The position numbers were made by a program, and so were the translations under genes. Below are positions 4,070 to 5,809 of a stretch of DNA of 5,809 nt, one piece after another. Source of the stretch: Acidobacteriota bacterium. Its GTDB lineage: Bacteria; Acidobacteriota; Blastocatellia; Pyrinomonadales; Pyrinomonadaceae. Location: assembly GCA_005790265.1 (NCBI GenBank), contig SXVE01000578.1, positions 1 through 5,809 of the forward strand. The letters run 5' to 3'. Below the pieces are notes generated by a model. That model did no database searches and had not been told where the DNA came from. It saw nothing but the letters and a program-made list of their open reading frames with translations. The stretch's first letter is position 1. Each line of letters opens with the position of its first letter.

Positions 4070-5173
4070 TCATCGCGCCGCCGAACCGACGCCGGCGATG
4101 ATAGCGACGATGATTAAGATAAGAATCACGAGCGCGGCGATCTTGATCCAGCTGTACGGGCGTTCGCCGTGAACTTCGCCGGTTCTGCCGTTGATGACTA
4201 CCTGAAAACTTTTGTTGTTAAAGCGATACGCTCCGGCGTAAACGGGCGCGAGCAGATGTTTGAAGCGAATGTCGGCAAACTCCGGCGTCATCGAACTGAT
4301 GCGCTGCTGATCGCCGCCGATGTCGCGCCGCACGTCACCGGCGATCACGTCCGCCGCGATTTCCTTGAAACGCGCGAAACCGTCTTCCAGACTCACTTGG
4401 TAAGTCTGCGCTTTATGACCGGCGAGAGATGCCGGGTCATAAGGCACGAGTTCGGCGAAATTCCACTGCAAACTTTCCAAGTAGGCGGGCAAAACGGTTT
4501 TGCTCGCCGGAACGGGCGCGTCGTCAAAATGTCTCGACACGTGACCGGCGGCGTAAGACCAGCGCGTGCGAACGACGGTGCGCGTTTTTCGTTCGCCGTT
4601 TTCGACGTAAGATTCGGTGTCCGTATAATTGTCGCCGCGTTCGCCCGTGTAGTCGGTTTCCGATTCGGCGTCGAACGTCCAGAACGGAATGTAAACGCTG
4701 CTCGTTCGATCATGTTCAGCGAGCGTTTTCAATTTGTTCGGCGCGAACCACCTAGACGCCGTCCACGATTTCAAATTCGCGAGCGCTTGTTTATCGGTCA
4801 CGGCAAACGGCAGCACGCTTTCGGGCGCGACGAGCGGATCGGCGGCTTTTGGCTGCGCGACGATTTTCCCGCCGCAGAAATCACATTGTCCGGCGGTTTG
4901 CGGCGGCAGAAAAACGACGGTCGCCGCGCACGACGAACACGAAACTTGCATCGCGCCGGTTGCCAACGGCTGCAGACGCTGATTTTCCGGTCGCAGATAC
5001 TCGTAAAAATCATATTCCGAGATTTCGCGCGCGCCCGCCGCGATTTCTTTGGCGAAACCGCAATACGGACAATGAAGTTTGCCGATTTGCGGATCGAAAA
5101 CCATATTCGCGCCGCACGCGTCGCACAAATAACGATTGATGTTCGACTTATCAATAACAGGTGATTCTTGCAT
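4070..5173 (-). CDS. Tandem zinc-ribbon protein with C-terminal membrane anchor (367 aa)
   Basis: Two zinc ribbons open the protein: Cys17/Cys20 with Cys35/Cys38 (CDAC...CPYC), and Cys79/Cys82 with Cys97/Cys100 (CSSC...CDFC). After a linker comes a conserved-looking domain (about 115-340) with LPFAVTDKQALANLKSW, RWFAPNKLK, VYIPFWTFDAES, RTRWSYAAGHVSRHFDD, VPYDPASLAGHKAQTYQVSL, RRDIGGDQQRI, FKHLLAPVYAGAYRF and a VVINGRTGEVHGERPYS finish. A single hydrophobic segment (about 343-362) then ends the chain, so the ribbons are probably cytoplasmic. From memory this layout matches bacterial 'TFIIB-type zinc ribbon-containing' proteins, sometimes misnamed primosomal protein N' because of the ribbons; no helicase motif is present here. 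Molecular function is unknown. The ATG has only a weak ribosome site. It converges with the permease gene, with 27 bases between stops, and lies downstream of the CrtC-like gene on the same strand. Confidence 0.88.
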   Translation of the reverse strand: MQESPVIDKSNINRYLCDACGANMVFDPQIGKLHCPYCGFAKEIAAGAREISEYDFYEYLRPENQRLQPLATGAMQVSCSSCAATVVFLPPQTAGQCDFCGGKIVAQPKAADPLVAPESVLPFAVTDKQALANLKSWTASRWFAPNKLKTLAEHDRTSSVYIPFWTFDAESETDYTGERGDNYTDTESYVENGERKTRTVVRTRWSYAAGHVSRHFDDAPVPASKTVLPAYLESLQWNFAELVPYDPASLAGHKAQTYQVSLEDGFARFKEIAADVIAGDVRRDIGGDQQRISSMTPEFADIRFKHLLAPVYAGAYRFNNKSFQVVINGRTGEVHGERPYSWIKIAALVILILIIVAIIAGVGSAAR

Positions 5174-5214
5174 CGCTAATGATTTTAATAAGAACGAATG
5201 AAATTTGAAAAGAC

Positions 5215-5276
5215 AAACGGCACGCTTGACACGAAAAATCCGAAACCCGAAATCTGAAATCCAAGATACGCCGTTT
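5215..5276. repeat. Degenerate CGAAATC repeat flanked by an imperfect inverted repeat
   Basis: AAACGGC-ACG-CTTG (5215-5228) and CAAG-ATAC-GCCGTTT (5262-5276) are inverted with respect to each other, seven plus four pairs around a small internal mismatch. Between them runs a worn short direct repeat, AATCCGAAACCCGAAATCTG and then AAATCC (5237-5262). The right arm reaches the stop codon of the CrtC-like gene. Repeats of the AATCCGAAATCTGAAATC type are, from memory, scattered between genes in some Acidobacteriota and Verrucomicrobiota. No clear promoter for the zinc-ribbon gene is visible in 5174-5275. Confidence 0.5.
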
Positions 5277-5809
5277 TACGGCAGAAATGAGCCTTTGCCG
5301 TTGCGACCGATGCGCATATTGATTAGAAAATCGAGATAGCGGCGTTTGAGTGCGGCGGGCGCGAGATATTCGGTAATGCCGACGGCTTGGCGCGATTTGC
5401 CGTCGGCGAGAACGAGCGTCATTTCGCTTAAAAATCTTAAATAGAAAAAGCTCGAATCAATGACCTGACGATGTTTGACGCTGAGACGCAGATTATCTTC
5501 TGACGTGAAACTCATTCGCGCCGGGTATTTAATGCCGAATTTGTCTCGCGTAAAATCGGTTTCGGCGTAAACCGCATCGCGTTCGCGCAAAGCTCCGTCG
5601 CGAATGACCAGCAATTTCGTGACGGGAGTTTCGGAATTAACTTCGGCGTAGCGATAAAAGACGGCGGTCGAATCGGCGAAATGAACTCTGCCCCAATGCC
5701 AATCTTCGACCGTTTCGGGCAGCCAGCGATTGTCGAGATTATGGTCGTGATAACCGCTGCCGCGAAAATGTCTGATGTCGGCAATCGCGTTTTTGCGGTC
5801 GAAAACCGT
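5276..5809 (-). CDS. CrtC/AttH-like (carotenoid 1,2-hydratase-type) protein, C-terminal part, 5' partial
   Basis: The frame is open from the right edge of the window to a TAA at 5278-5276, giving 177 visible residues; the start is outside. Near the visible N-terminus, residues 17-24 read GSGYHDHN, and residues 36-41 read DWHWGR followed by VHFAD. This GxGYHDHN...W.WGR signature is characteristic of the CrtC family, lipocalin-like beta-barrel proteins that include carotenoid 1,2-hydratases (hydration of the terminal C1,2 double bond of acyclic carotenoids) and related AttH-like proteins of unknown activity. The remainder is beta-rich with alternating polar and hydrophobic residues, as expected for barrel strands, and ends in basic KRRYLDFLINMRIGRNGKG. 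No carotenoid biosynthesis gene is visible nearby, so the family assignment is better supported than the hydratase activity. It is transcribed towards the zinc-ribbon gene, about 100 bases away. Confidence 0.7.
   Translation of the reverse strand, partial: TVFDRKNAIADIRHFRGSGYHDHNLDNRWLPETVEDWHWGRVHFADSTAVFYRYAEVNSETPVTKLLVIRDGALRERDAVYAETDFTRDKFGIKYPARMSFTSEDNLRLSVKHRQVIDSSFFYLRFLSEMTLVLADGKSRQAVGITEYLAPAALKRRYLDFLINMRIGRNGKGSFLP

Noticed and set aside
4043..4102. Terminator between the convergent permease and zinc-ribbon genes
   Set aside because: ATCATCGC/GCGATGAT (4069-4076, 4095-4102) lies inside the zinc-ribbon coding end. The minus-strand T-run (4045-4050 complement) is preceded only by a short GCCGG/CCGGC stem with a long loop, so no convincing intrinsic terminator could be assigned.
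4169..5164. 331-codon plus-strand open frame opposite the zinc-ribbon gene
   Set aside because: Very arginine- and phenylalanine-rich, no recognisable motif; it is the antisense shadow of a gene with clear zinc ribbons and conserved domain motifs.
5512..5784. 90-codon minus-strand frame at the right end
   Set aside because: Overlaps the CrtC-like gene in another frame; the frame with the GSGYHDHN and DWHWGR motifs is the real one.

Overview
The window looks like chromosomal DNA of a moderate-GC (roughly half GC), Gram-negative-type bacterium. Evidence for an outer-membrane cell plan is indirect: a MacB-type permease, a LolD/MacB-type ATPase end and an exported thioredoxin-like protein. Gene style, the small lysine/arginine-tailed protein and the degenerate short repeats between genes remind me of Acidobacteriota (Blastocatellia-like genomes). 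That placement is an impression and was not computed. No tRNA, rRNA, CRISPR array, transposase or phage gene is visible.

Left part (1-1310, + strand). The window opens inside the last 63 codons of an ABC transporter ATPase (1-192). A gene-free stretch of about 680 bases follows. It holds a nested inverted repeat (241-295), an array of about eleven 21-bp tandem units (300-530), and then a good sigma-70-type promoter (TTGACA, 18 bp, CACAAT) whose -35 box lies in one of two near-identical 15-16 bp direct repeats. The predicted transcript begins with a leader of about 140 nt that can fold into a compact three-way junction (740-795). It leads into a monocistronic gene for a 122-residue protein of unknown function with a strongly basic tail (875-1243), closed by a textbook intrinsic terminator (1278-1308).

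Middle part (1310-4042, + strand). A 400-base gap contains an 11-bp-stem palindrome and a doubtful minus-strand small ORF. Next come an exported thioredoxin-fold protein with a WCKPC active site and a helical C-terminal extension (1717-2568), and a full-length MacB/FtsX-type ABC permease (2756-4042). The 187 bases between these two are unusually rich in GC palindromes. One segment can pair with either an upstream or a downstream partner, and the downstream pairing is followed by a T-rich stretch, so the layout resembles a terminator/antiterminator. The permease has no ATPase gene beside it in the window.

Right part (4070-5809, - strand). Convergent with the permease is a gene for a protein with two N-terminal zinc ribbons, a large middle domain and a C-terminal membrane anchor (5173-4070). 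Upstream of it on the same strand is the 3' part of a gene whose product carries the GSGYHDHN...DWHWGR signature of the CrtC/AttH-like (carotenoid 1,2-hydratase-type, lipocalin-like) family. The roughly 100 bases between them carry a short degenerate repeat flanked by an imperfect inverted repeat.

The genes do not form one obvious pathway. The cell-envelope theme (ABC export or lipoprotein-type transport, exported thiol protein, membrane-anchored zinc-ribbon protein) is only loose. The parts most worth a second look are non-coding: the 21-bp array, the promoter and structured leader of the small basic protein, and the palindrome-rich leader of the permease.
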